A stretch of 33,399 nt of DNA, taken from positions 1 to 33,399 of the forward strand of contig JAAYHS010000090.1 in the NCBI GenBank assembly GCA_012735315.1, given 5' to 3'. The DNA is from Bacillota bacterium. Lineage in GTDB: Bacteria > Bacillota > UBA4882 > UBA8346. The position numbers and the translations under genes are program-made. Positions 8,052 to 15,338 of this stretch are shown here, piece after piece (the stretch's first letter is position 1; each line of letters begins with the position of its first letter). The notes beneath the pieces were generated by a model. It made no database searches, was not told where the DNA came from, and saw nothing but the letters and a program-made list of their open reading frames with translations.

Positions 8052-9004
8052 TCTTCATCCAAAGGATTTTAGTGATTTATAACCCCATAGCCGGAAGGGG
8101 CAGGGTGCTGGAGTATTGGCCTCAAGTGAAACAAGCTTTACATGAATCAGGTTTAAAGTTTGATGTTGCCCCGACCGATGCCCCCTTGGAGGCGGCGCGT
8201 TTGGCGGAACAAGCGCCTTTCAATTATGAAGCGGTAATCGGCGTAGGCGGTGACGGTACTATTCATGAGATCGTTAATGGTTTATTACGGGCGTCCCAAG
8301 AGAATGAAACCATCCCGTTAGGCGTCATTCCGCTCGGAAATGGCGATGATTTCGCGAAGATGATCCCTCCGGAGACTTTAATCGGCGGGAAAATGCTCGA
8401 TTGGCGGGAGGCTGTCCGAAAAATCACCGCCGGCCGGAGCCTTTTGTTTGATGTAGGAAAGGTTTGGGGTGGTTCGTTCAGTCCGGAGTCGGAAGATGAA
8501 CCCCATTATTTCATGAACGGGATGGACGTGGGCTTTGGGGCGCAGACGGCTTACAACTTAAGGCGGATTCCCCGGTTTTTGACCGGCCTTCCGGCTTATC
8601 TGACATCAGTAATAATGACCTTAATTGAATATCATATTCCCAGGCTCCGTTTGCAAATCGATAATCTCCCCCCTTTTGAACAGGAAACGACACTGACCGC
8701 GATTATGAACGGGCGGTGTTTCGGAAGCGGATTTTGGATTTGTCCGGATGCCCGCGCCGATGACGGTTTCTTCGACGTTTTGGTAAGCGATGCGGTGGAT
8801 CGTTTAAATATTATGCGATTAGTCCCGGCGCTGATGAAGGGAGAACATCTTAATGAACCGGTTTTAAAGCTCTATCGCGCCAAACGAATTACTATCGAAG
8901 CGTACCAACCGGTGATAGTGGAAATGGATGGAGAAATTCCCTTGATAGACGCGCGGCGGTTTGAGGTTGAGTTGTTGCCGAAGCGGTTAAGGGTTTTTGT
9001 TTAA
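8048..9004 (+). CDS. Diacylglycerol/lipid kinase family protein (DAGK catalytic domain, YegS/DgkB-like)
   Basis: This 318-residue protein would phosphorylate a diacylglycerol-like or other lipid substrate with ATP at the membrane face. The N-terminal motif is VIYNPIAGRGR (around 9-19), and the nucleotide-binding signature is VIGVGGDGTIHEIVNGLL (around 64-81). LGVIPLGNGDDFAKM (around 96-110) is the family's GTxNDF-like region, with GNGDDF here. The C-terminal beta-domain contains NGRCFGSGFWICPDARADDG and EMDGE, both typical. The start ATG 8048 is chosen because it gives the normal short leader before the first strand; GTG 8072 is possible but would remove part of that strand. It is probably the last gene before the zinc operon promoter. 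Substrate (diacylglycerol, undecaprenol or other) cannot be told from sequence. Confidence 0.9.
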   Translation: MIFIQRILVIYNPIAGRGRVLEYWPQVKQALHESGLKFDVAPTDAPLEAARLAEQAPFNYEAVIGVGGDGTIHEIVNGLLRASQENETIPLGVIPLGNGDDFAKMIPPETLIGGKMLDWREAVRKITAGRSLLFDVGKVWGGSFSPESEDEPHYFMNGMDVGFGAQTAYNLRRIPRFLTGLPAYLTSVIMTLIEYHIPRLRLQIDNLPPFEQETTLTAIMNGRCFGSGFWICPDARADDGFFDVLVSDAVDRLNIMRLVPALMKGEHLNEPVLKLYRAKRITIEAYQPVIVEMDGEIPLIDARRFEVELLPKRLRVFV

Positions 9005-9021
9005 AAAAATTTGTCATATTA

Positions 9022-9050
9022 TTGACTAAAAAAGGAATATAACATATAAT
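9022..9050 (+). promoter_or_regulatory. Consensus sigma-A promoter of the zinc uptake operon
   Basis: TTGACT (9022-9027) and TATAAT (9045-9050) are separated by exactly 17 bases. Transcription would begin near 9057, at the palindrome described next. Confidence 0.85.
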
Positions 9051-9056
9051 ACAAAC

Positions 9057-9069
9057 GCAACTAAATTGC
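9057..9069. promoter_or_regulatory. Candidate operator for the Fur-family regulator
   Basis: GCAA-CTAAA-TTGC forms a short palindrome at the predicted transcription start, just upstream of the regulator gene. Its position suits autoregulation and control of the uptake genes. It is not an obvious match to the Bacillus Zur or Fur box, so assignment is by position only. Confidence 0.35.
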
Positions 9070-9078
9070 ATTTAGAAA

Positions 9079-9498
9079 GTGGGAAGAGAATTGGCCGATA
9101 TCGTTCAAATTTTACACGACGCCGGATTAAAGCATACTCCCGGCCGGGAGGCGTTGCTTAACGTATTGATGCGCAGCGCCCACCCTATGACCCAGGAAGA
9201 AATCTCCCGGGAGTTGGCCGGTTCCGGAATGAACCGGGTCACGATCTACCGGGCTTTGGACTCGTTTACCAAGGCCGGCATCGTCCACCGGGTTGAAAAT
9301 GGAGACCGGGTATGGAAGTTCGCCTTCTGCGGCTGTGGTAGCCACGGCCATTGCCACCCTCATTTTACTTGTCGTAATTGCGGCAAAGTTGAATGCCTTC
9401 CCGGGATAGAGCTTCCCGATATCCCCAAACCCAAGGCCGGATATATTATCGAGGAACGCCAGTTCTACCTGAGGGGGCTGTGCGCCCGGTGTTCGTAA
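9079..9498 (+). CDS. Fur-family metal-responsive regulator, probably Zur
   Basis: The protein is 139 residues from GTG 9079, or 135 from TTG 9091, which has the purine-rich GGGAAGAG just upstream. The N-terminal winged helix has TPGREALLNVL and the recognition region NRVTIYRALDSFTKAGIV (around 51-68). The C-terminal part carries HGHCHPHF, then CRNCG and a second CxxC (CARC) at the very end; these cysteine pairs form the structural zinc site of Fur proteins. It is the first gene of a run with ZnuA, ZnuC and ZnuB homologues, so zinc is the most likely signal and the operon is probably autoregulated. Mn or Fe regulation (Mur, Fur) cannot be excluded by sequence. Confidence 0.85.
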   Translation: MGRELADIVQILHDAGLKHTPGREALLNVLMRSAHPMTQEEISRELAGSGMNRVTIYRALDSFTKAGIVHRVENGDRVWKFAFCGCGSHGHCHPHFTCRNCGKVECLPGIELPDIPKPKAGYIIEERQFYLRGLCARCS

Positions 9499-9581
9499 GG
9501 AAAGCGTTAAGAGTAAGTTAGACTGAAAAATAAGTATCCTTTACTTGGATGCGCGGATCAACGTGATTGGAGAAACGGAAG

Positions 9582-10520
9582 ATGAAAAAAACGAAGCATT
9601 TAAGTAGTTTGTCATTAACCGCAATCATCGTCATAATTATCGGTATAATCATCGGTTGGTCCCTGTGGCGCCAACCGGAGGTTGAGATCGCCACCGGCTC
9701 CAAATTACAGGTTACCGTGAGTATGCCCTTACTGCGTAATCTGGTAGAGGAAATCGGCGGAGATCAGGTTGAAGTGACCAGCATCATTAACGGGCCAAGT
9801 TGTAATCATCATTATGAACCCACCTCCGGCGATCTGATCAAAGCAACCCGTTCCGCTTTATTCATCAAAGCCGGGATGGGATTCGATCCCTGGGTGGATC
9901 ATTTAATTGAAAGTTCCGGTAAAATTGAGGCCGCGCTCGACGCCTCCATAGGTATTGTTCCGATGGTAATCGAGCCCTCCGGCAGTGAAGGCCAGGATCA
10001 ACATGCCGATGATGATCATCATACCGGCAATCCCCATTACTGGGGCAGTCCCGAGAATGTAAAAATAATGGCGGAAAATATTTTAAACGGTTTAATCGAG
10101 GTTTTACCGGAAAAGAAAGACTACTTTATCCATAATTATCGCGAATATCTCGCGAAACTGGATAAAGTCGTCGTCGAATTAAAAAAAGAGGCGGCTTCGG
10201 TTCCCGATAAGAAAGTCGCCAGTTATTCGGCGGCATTTCTTTACTTATACCGATATTTCGGCTTCGATAATCTGGCGACGGTGGAAACTACTTGCGAACA
10301 AGAAGTTTCGCCGCGACGCCTGGCTGAAGTCGTCGCCAAGGTCAAAGCGAATCAAGTCAAAGTGGTCGTTGGCGAAACGATTTATCCGAAATTACCGGAA
10401 AATTTGGCTCGAGAGACCGGCGCCGAGTTGGTCCTGTTATGGCCTACTACCAACGAAAGCGGCGACTATCTGGAGACCCTCGCCGAAAACGTTAAAAAGC
10501 TGGTGGCTGCTTTACAATGA
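9582..10520 (+). CDS. Zinc/manganese ABC transporter substrate-binding protein (ZnuA-like)
   Basis: This is the extracytoplasmic receptor that hands metal to the adjacent ABC permease. The start ATG 9582 is chosen over TTG 9567 because GGAG lies 9 bases before it. Residues about 10-30 form a hydrophobic signal or anchor (AIIVIIIGIIIGW). No lipobox cysteine is seen, unlike most Gram-positive homologues, so the protein may be membrane-anchored or periplasmic. Metal-ligand motifs of the cluster A-1 family are visible: CNHHYEPTSGDL, and NPHYWGSPENV after a His/Asp-rich loop (DQHADDDHH). The C-terminal glutamate/aspartate region includes VVGETIYPKLPENLA. The loop favours zinc. The gene is followed immediately by the ATPase gene, overlapping by ATGA. 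Confidence 0.9.
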   Translation: MKKTKHLSSLSLTAIIVIIIGIIIGWSLWRQPEVEIATGSKLQVTVSMPLLRNLVEEIGGDQVEVTSIINGPSCNHHYEPTSGDLIKATRSALFIKAGMGFDPWVDHLIESSGKIEAALDASIGIVPMVIEPSGSEGQDQHADDDHHTGNPHYWGSPENVKIMAENILNGLIEVLPEKKDYFIHNYREYLAKLDKVVVELKKEAASVPDKKVASYSAAFLYLYRYFGFDNLATVETTCEQEVSPRRLAEVVAKVKANQVKVVVGETIYPKLPENLARETGAELVLLWPTTNESGDYLETLAENVKKLVAALQ

Positions 10521-11329
10521 GCATTAAAATTCGGAAAAAGGATCCCGCAACTGAGCAACCTTTATTGAGCCTGTCCGAGGTAACTCTGGGTTATCCCGGA
10601 ATCATCGCTTTGGAAAAGGTCAGCTTCTGTCTCAAGCGCGGCGAATTTTTAGGAATCATCGGCCCCAACGGGTCCGGGAAAAGCACTTTGCTGAAAGGAA
10701 TTTTAGGTCTGCTCCGGCCGCTGGAGGGCGAGATCCGGTTATTCGGCGCTTCTCCCAAAAACCGCGCCGCGCGAAGCAAAATCGGTTATGTTCCGCAAAT
10801 GTCCAAAAGTGATACCGATTTTCCCGCCCTGGTCAAAGATGTGGCGCTGATGGGGTTGTATGCGCGGATCGGCTGGTTGCGCCGGCCGAACGAGACCCAC
10901 CGTCAAATGGTTGCCCAAAGTTTGGCTCGGATGGGAATCGCCGCTTTGGCGGAGCGGCCCATTGGCGAGTTATCCGGCGGACAATATCAAAAAGTGATGC
11001 TCGCCCGGGCTTTGGTGAACAACCCGGAATTTCTGGTGCTTGACGAACCCACCGCAGCGGTGGACATCTCCGCCCAACGGGCCATTTTGGAACTCTTGGA
11101 AGGACTTAACCGGGAGCAAGGAATCACGGTGTTGATGGTTTCGCACGACATCAACGAGATCGTCCATTTTTGCGACCGGATTTTATTATTGGACGGCAAG
11201 GTACGCGCTTTCGGGACTCCGGCGGAAGTATTGACCAAGGAGAATTTAAAGTCGGTTTACGGCTCTAGAGTGTTCATTTATGATCATCATGGCCACCCTC
11301 ACGTGATGGTAGGTGATTTCGATGATTGA
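10517..11329 (+). CDS. Zinc/manganese ABC transporter ATPase (ZnuC-like)
   Basis: This 270-residue ABC ATPase powers metal import. Walker A is GPNGSGKSTLL (around 49-59), the Q-loop is GYVPQM, the signature is LSGGQYQKVMLARAL (around 153-167), Walker B is FLVLDEPTAAVD (around 173-184) and the H-loop is MVSHD. The C-terminus ends in the His-rich segment YDHHGHPHVM, which is common in zinc-linked members. The start ATG 10517 overlaps the preceding stop, and the 3' end overlaps the permease start, so the three transport genes are probably translationally coupled. Confidence 0.93.
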   Translation: MSIKIRKKDPATEQPLLSLSEVTLGYPGIIALEKVSFCLKRGEFLGIIGPNGSGKSTLLKGILGLLRPLEGEIRLFGASPKNRAARSKIGYVPQMSKSDTDFPALVKDVALMGLYARIGWLRRPNETHRQMVAQSLARMGIAALAERPIGELSGGQYQKVMLARALVNNPEFLVLDEPTAAVDISAQRAILELLEGLNREQGITVLMVSHDINEIVHFCDRILLLDGKVRAFGTPAEVLTKENLKSVYGSRVFIYDHHGHPHVMVGDFDD

Positions 11330-12122
11330 CATCTTTGCCTTTTCATTCATGAGGACCGGCTTGATAGCCGCTATCATAAGCGGGATCTGTTGTTCATTGA
11401 TCGGGGTCTTCGTGGTGTTGCGGGGAATGTCCTATGTAGGATCGGGTATCGCTCACGGCTGTTTAGCCGGGGTGGCCTTGGCCTTCTTGATGGGGTGGAA
11501 TCCCTTGATTACTTCCGCCGGGGTGGCCTTGGCGATGGTGGTCATTATTGAGATTTTGAGACGGCGGACCTCCTTAAAGGTGGATTCGGCGATCGGGGTT
11601 ACCTTTTCATTGGCCATGGCCTTGGCGGTGCTCTTTATCGGGTTGCTACGGCGGTACACCCCTGATATTATGGGCTATTTATTCGGTAATTTGCTGGGGG
11701 TAACCCCGACGGGACTTTGGATTATGGGCGGGGTTAGCGTGCTTGTAATCTTAACGCTGCTCCTTTTTTTCAAGGAATTCCAATTTTCCACCTTTGACCC
11801 GGAAATGGCCGAGGTTTCGGGAATCCCGGAGAGTCTGATTTCGTTAATATTATCGATCTTGATGGGATTGACCATTGTAGTGTCTTTACAGGCCGTGGGC
11901 GAGCTGTTAGTGTTAGCCTTAATTGTGCTGCCGGCTTCCATCGCCCGTCAACTGACTTATTCCCTTCCCAAATTGGCTTGGTACTCGGTGGGAATCGGGG
12001 TAGTTTCCGCGGTCGCGGGTTTGATCCTCTCGTTTTATCTTGATATCCCTTCCGGCTCCACGATCGTTCTGATTCTGGGTTTATTATTTTTCCTGAGTCT
12101 GTTTTTCCGGAAAAAAAGTTAA
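11322..12122 (+). CDS. Zinc/manganese ABC transporter permease (ZnuB-like, ABC-3 family)
   Basis: This roughly 266-residue integral membrane protein has eight or so hydrophobic segments, matching the ABC-3 family of metal permeases. Family features include the N-terminal GLIAAIISGICCSLIGVFVVLRGMSYVG and, near residue 200, GELLVLALIVLPASIARQLT, the conserved glycine-rich EAA-like region before the last helices. ATG 11322 is preferred because AGGTG lies 6 bases upstream; GTG 11313 is possible. It overlaps the end of the ATPase gene. The operon appears to end here, although no clear terminator follows. Confidence 0.9.
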   Translation: MIDIFAFSFMRTGLIAAIISGICCSLIGVFVVLRGMSYVGSGIAHGCLAGVALAFLMGWNPLITSAGVALAMVVIIEILRRRTSLKVDSAIGVTFSLAMALAVLFIGLLRRYTPDIMGYLFGNLLGVTPTGLWIMGGVSVLVILTLLLFFKEFQFSTFDPEMAEVSGIPESLISLILSILMGLTIVVSLQAVGELLVLALIVLPASIARQLTYSLPKLAWYSVGIGVVSAVAGLILSFYLDIPSGSTIVLILGLLFFLSLFFRKKS

Positions 12123-12548
12123 ACCGGGGGTCCGCTCTGGATGAATAGTTTCACGGCAGTTTCCTTTTCATTGACGGTAAGGAGCGCTAATTGTTTTTAG
12201 TTTAAATCACAAATCCGCCAGGGATTGAAAACTTGACTTCCATCGACATCTAATTCCTCAAACAAGGCCGGACCAAACATTGGTGGTATGGTCCGGAAGA
12301 TTTACAACTCACCGGTCTTTCCATCATTTTTTGGGATCTTCCTTTAACCCCGCGGTTATGAAATATCCGATCTCCGAAATAAATCTCGCGCACTCAGATC
12401 GATTTTTAGGTGATTGTCCAATAAATATAAAAACTGCAATAGAATAATTGAGAATAATGATAGTTCCGGTGTTCCCTCCTTGCATTCGGGGTTGTAATTC
12501 CGGATTTTTTATAGGTTATTTTGGAGAAAAATTTACGAAAGATAGTTA
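12123..12548. other. Intergenic stretch, no gene
   Basis: No credible gene. CCGGACCA (12268-12275) and TGGTCCGG (12289-12296) form an 8-bp hairpin without a T-run. The sequence CCGCGGTTATGAAAT around 12350-12364 loosely recalls the GGCTATGAAAC segment beside the 82-bp repeats, suggesting a degraded relative. The right end leads into the promoter at 12549. Confidence 0.5.
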
Positions 12549-12577
12549 TTGACATATGCCCAAAACTGATTTAAAAT
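12549..12577 (+). promoter_or_regulatory. Sigma-A promoter of the DUF5320 gene, -35 overlapping a CATATGCC motif
   Basis: TTGACA (12549-12554) and TAAAAT (12572-12577) are 17 bases apart. The -35 runs into TATGCC, giving GACATATGCC (12551-12560), which resembles half of the palindrome at 12596-12605 and recurs at 14056-14065. Confidence 0.8.
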
Positions 12578-12595
12578 AATCGTGAGGACGTTATT

Positions 12596-12605
12596 GGCAT
12601 ATGCC
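12596..12605. promoter_or_regulatory. Candidate operator palindrome GGCATATGCC
   Basis: A perfect 10-bp palindrome just downstream of the predicted transcription start, between promoter and SD. A near copy (GGCATAAGCC, flanked as TTGGC-ATAA-GCCAA) occurs at 14086-14099 at a second promoter in this cluster. Confidence 0.55.
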
Positions 12606-12631
12606 CATTAAAATTAAAGGAGGTGAATCAA

Positions 12632-12961
12632 ATGCCGAGAGGAGATGGTACCGGCCCGATGGGATTGGGGCCGATGACGGGACGGACCGCCGGATACTGC
12701 GCCGGTTATCTAGGGCCTGGTTTTGCCAATCCAATTGTTGGGTTTGGCTGGGGATGCCGTGGATTGGGCAGGAGATTTTGGGGCGCCGGATATGGCCGGG
12801 TTCCGGGGTATGCGCCAGGCTATAACCCTTATTTTCAAAAAGGCGCCGTTGATTCCGAATTTGAGGCGCGCGTTCTCAGCGATCGGATCGAAATAATGGA
12901 GCAATCGCTGAAAGAAGCTAAGGAACGGCTGAAGGAACTTCAAAAGAGCGAGGACAAATAG
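12632..12961 (+). CDS. DUF5320 family small Gly-rich protein
   Basis: A roughly 109-residue protein of unknown function. The N-terminus MPRGDGTGPMGLGPMTGR and the following GYCAGY are the hallmark of DUF5320, with a Gly/Pro/aromatic-rich middle (around 25-70) and a charged helical, probably coiled-coil, tail (EIMEQSLKEAKERLKELQK). ATG 12632 is chosen because AAAGGAGGTG precedes it at good spacing. Family members commonly sit beside NifX/NifB-like and MinD-type ATPase genes, exactly as here, so a shared role in metal or iron-sulfur handling is inferred. It has its own promoter, which shares motifs with the promoter at 14054. Confidence 0.85.
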   Translation: MPRGDGTGPMGLGPMTGRTAGYCAGYLGPGFANPIVGFGWGCRGLGRRFWGAGYGRVPGYAPGYNPYFQKGAVDSEFEARVLSDRIEIMEQSLKEAKERLKELQKSEDK

Positions 12962-13051
12962 TATTTGGGGGCATAGTCAGGAGACGGGAGTCGGGAGATC
13001 GTAAACGAAGCTTCGGAATCTAAAATCTTAATACCCCTTTATGTTAGCTTC

Positions 13052-13180
13052 TCAACTTCCGACGACTGCTTTTATACTGGCTCCTGACTCCTCAACTCCT
13101 GACCACTGCCTTTACGTCGGCTCTTGACTGCTAATCTTCCGGCTGCCGGTTTTTAACTTTTGACCACTGTCTTTTTAAAA
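13052..13180. repeat. Degenerate tandem repeat, CTCCTGACCACTGC-like units
   Basis: Three imperfect copies begin at about 13052 (TCAACTTCCGACGACTGC), 13092 (TCAACTCCTGACCACTGC) and 13152 (TTAACTTTTGACCACTGT). Each of the first two is followed by a GGCTCYTGACT segment. A reverse-oriented relative lies at 12977-13000 (TCAGGAGACGGGAGTCGGGAG). The repeats fill the gap between the DUF5320 and DUF89 genes and are non-coding. Confidence 0.6.
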
Positions 13181-13202
13181 CTATTGAAAGGACTCAAATT
13201 TG

Positions 13203-14057
13203 ATGAAGATTGAACTGGATTGTCTCCCTTGTTTGTTAAACCAGATCTTAAGAGCATCCCGAATGGTCACGGACGACGTGGAGACTCACGAAAAAATATT
13301 AAGAGAAGCCAATGATATTATTTCAAAGTACGATTCTTACAGTTATGCCCCGGAAGTTGGAAGAGTGTTGCATTTTTTGGTAAAAAAACATACCGGAATA
13401 AAGGACCCTTATCAAAAGTTAAAACAGAAACATCTTAAAATGGCCTTACAGTATTATCCCGTTCTGAAGCGTTTTTTATTTGATAAAGAGGATCGATTAT
13501 ATTGGGTGTTAAAGATCGCCGTCGTAGGTAATGTGTTCGATGCGGCCATTAATAGTGAAATCAAGGATGGCGATGATTTAATGAAAGAACTGGCGGTAGA
13601 GTTTAAAAAATGTGAACTCGAACGGTTTCGGAAGCAATTAAAGAACGCTCGAACTATGCTGATTATTGGGGATAATGCCGGAGAAACGGTTTTCGATAGG
13701 GTATTGATCGAAGAACTGTTGAACTTGGAAATTGTCTATGCGGTTCGAAGCGGACCGGTAATTAATGATGCTACCATTGAAGATGCGGAACAAGCCGGCT
13801 TAGGTCGACAAGTAAAGCTTATATCTACCGGGTGTGATGCTCCTGGGGTGATTCGTGCCGAGTGTAACCCGGAGTTTTTAAAAGTTTTGGATGAAGCCGA
13901 CATTGTCATCAGTAAAGGCCAGGGGAATTTTGAAACACTATCGGAAGAAAAACGGGAGATCTTTTTTTTGCTTAAGGCCAAATGCCCGGTGATTGCCGGG
14001 CGGATTGATATTGACGCGGGAGACTATTTGTTTACAACATACCGGATAAATAACTGA
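13203..14057 (+). CDS. DUF89 / ARMT1-like domain protein
   Basis: A 284-residue member of the DUF89 family, metal-dependent phosphatases thought to remove damaged or excess phospho-metabolites. The N-terminal MKIELDCLPCLLNQ carries the CxxC typical of the prokaryotic branch. The catalytic region has MLIIGDNAGETVFDRVL (around 154-170), with the conserved Asp-Asn, and further on VISKGQGNFETLSE (around 235-248). ATG 13203 is used; TTG 13200 is equally reachable from the SD GAAAGGA. It lies directly upstream of the NifX/MinD cluster but is separated by a promoter at 14054. The family assignment is firm; the physiological substrate is unknown. Confidence 0.85.
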   Translation: MKIELDCLPCLLNQILRASRMVTDDVETHEKILREANDIISKYDSYSYAPEVGRVLHFLVKKHTGIKDPYQKLKQKHLKMALQYYPVLKRFLFDKEDRLYWVLKIAVVGNVFDAAINSEIKDGDDLMKELAVEFKKCELERFRKQLKNARTMLIIGDNAGETVFDRVLIEELLNLEIVYAVRSGPVINDATIEDAEQAGLGRQVKLISTGCDAPGVIRAECNPEFLKVLDEADIVISKGQGNFETLSEEKREIFFLLKAKCPVIAGRIDIDAGDYLFTTYRINN

Positions 14058-14099
14058 CATATGCCTAAAAAGCCTAGAATATTAGTTGGCATAAGCCAA
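14054..14099 (+). promoter_or_regulatory. Promoter and candidate operator of the NifX-MinD-Mrp operon
   Basis: CTGACA (14054-14059) and GAATAT (14077-14082) are 17 bases apart. As at 12549, the -35 is embedded in TGACATATGCC. The palindrome TTGGC-ATAA-GCCAA (14086-14099) follows at the expected transcription start. The shared arrangement suggests one regulator for both promoters. Confidence 0.6.
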
Positions 14100-14130
14100 T
14101 AATTTAAAAGAACTAAAGGAAGTGTTAACC

Positions 14131-14511
14131 ATGAAGATAGCCATTTCAGCAACGGGAAATACACTTGATGGCGCACTGGACCAACGCTTCGGCAGAGCGG
14201 CCTTTTTTTTAATCGTGGACCCGGATACCTCACAATTTGAAGTAATTAATAACGAAGCTGCGGGGGCTGCCGGAGGGGCGGGGATTACCTCGGCTCAGAC
14301 GATAGTGGATAAAGGAGTTAAAGCGGTAATAACCGGTAATGTGGGGCCAAACGCCATGAAGGTTTTAAATGCGGCTGAAATTGCCGTCTATCGAGGGGTG
14401 TCGGCTTCGGTTCGAGCGAACATTGAAAAGTTTAAAAAGAGAACGTTGGAAAAGATCGATAATGCCGTGCCGTCTCATTTTGGTATGGGGTTAACGGGAG
14501 GTCAAAAGTGA
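14131..14511 (+). CDS. NifX/NifB-like dinitrogenase iron-molybdenum cofactor family protein
   Basis: A 126-residue single-domain protein of the dinitrogenase Fe-Mo cofactor biosynthesis fold. It opens MKIAISATGNTLDGALDQRFG, followed by a strand (AAFFLIVD) and GAGITSAQTIVDKGVKAVITGNVGPNA (around 48-76), the family's signature. ATG 14131 is preferred over GTG 14122 because AAGGA is 10 bases upstream. No nif structural genes are nearby, so the role is probably binding or delivery of an iron-sulfur or other metal cluster rather than nitrogen fixation. Its 3' end overlaps the next start (GTGA). Confidence 0.9.
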   Translation: MKIAISATGNTLDGALDQRFGRAAFFLIVDPDTSQFEVINNEAAGAAGGAGITSAQTIVDKGVKAVITGNVGPNAMKVLNAAEIAVYRGVSASVRANIEKFKKRTLEKIDNAVPSHFGMGLTGGQK

Positions 14512-15338
14512 AAATAGCCGTTTTGAGCGGTAAAGGCGGGACCGGAAAAACGACCGTCTCCGCCAGTCTTGCATATTCCTTGGGTGCTTGTCAGTATATT
14601 GATTGTGATGTTGAGGAACCCAATGGAGCGATCTTTTTAAAACCGGACCTTCAAGAGTCTTATCAAGTAAAAGTCCCAGTACCGGAGGTGGATCAGGCGA
14701 AATGCAACGGATGCGGCGCTTGCGTTAAGGTATGTCAATTTAACGCCTTGGCGGTGATCAAAGGGAAGGTATTACTTTTTTCTGAGATTTGCCACCATTG
14801 CGGCGCTTGTTCCCTTGCTTGTCAGACCGGGGCAGTTCATGAGGTTGATCGGATAATCGGAGTTGTTGAAACGGATCAAGTCCAATCTTTCTTGCACGGT
14901 CGTTTGAATATTGGCGAACCGATCAGTATTCCGATTATTCGGGAATTAAAAAAACGGATCAATAAAGATTTACCGGTAATATTGGATTGTCCGCCGGGAG
15001 CTTCTTGTTCGGTAGTACAGTCCCTTGAAGACTGTGACTATTGCATTTTAGTTACGGAACCGACTCCTTTTGGGCTTCATGATTTAAAGATTGCGGTTGC
15101 TCTCGTTAAAAAAATGGGGATCCCTTTTGGAGTGATAGTCAACAAAGCAACTGAAAACCAACGAATGATTCAAGATTTTTGTAAAGAGAATGAAATCGGG
15201 ATTTTGATGGAGATTCCGTTTTCCCGGAAAATTGCTGAAAAGTACTCCAAAGGTATTTTACCGGTCCAAGATAATCCGGAGTGGATTAAGCGGTTTCAAG
15301 AAGTTTATGCCAAGGTGGAAAGAGGTGTCAACCAGTGA
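14508..15338 (+). CDS. MinD-superfamily ATPase with inserted ferredoxin domain (first copy)
   Basis: A 276-residue P-loop ATPase (COG1149 type). The deviant Walker A is LSGKGGTGKTTVSASLA (around 6-22). Two [4Fe-4S] binding motifs are inserted at about residues 64-105: CNGCGACVKVCQFNAL and CHHCGACSLACQTGA. The ATPase resumes with PVILDCPPGASCSVV (around 157-171) and VTEPTPFGLHDL. Start GTG 14508 follows GGGAGGTC and overlaps the previous stop. The protein probably acts as a cytosolic dimer with the second copy, coupling ATP hydrolysis to cluster binding or redox change. The exact reaction is not established for the family. Confidence 0.92.
   Translation: MKIAVLSGKGGTGKTTVSASLAYSLGACQYIDCDVEEPNGAIFLKPDLQESYQVKVPVPEVDQAKCNGCGACVKVCQFNALAVIKGKVLLFSEICHHCGACSLACQTGAVHEVDRIIGVVETDQVQSFLHGRLNIGEPISIPIIRELKKRINKDLPVILDCPPGASCSVVQSLEDCDYCILVTEPTPFGLHDLKIAVALVKKMGIPFGVIVNKATENQRMIQDFCKENEIGILMEIPFSRKIAEKYSKGILPVQDNPEWIKRFQEVYAKVERGVNQ

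Noticed and set aside
12601-12825. 74-residue frame opening at the ATG in the palindrome GGCATATGCC
   Set aside because: It overlaps the DUF5320 gene in another frame and has no SD. The DUF5320 frame has a strong SD and clear family motif.
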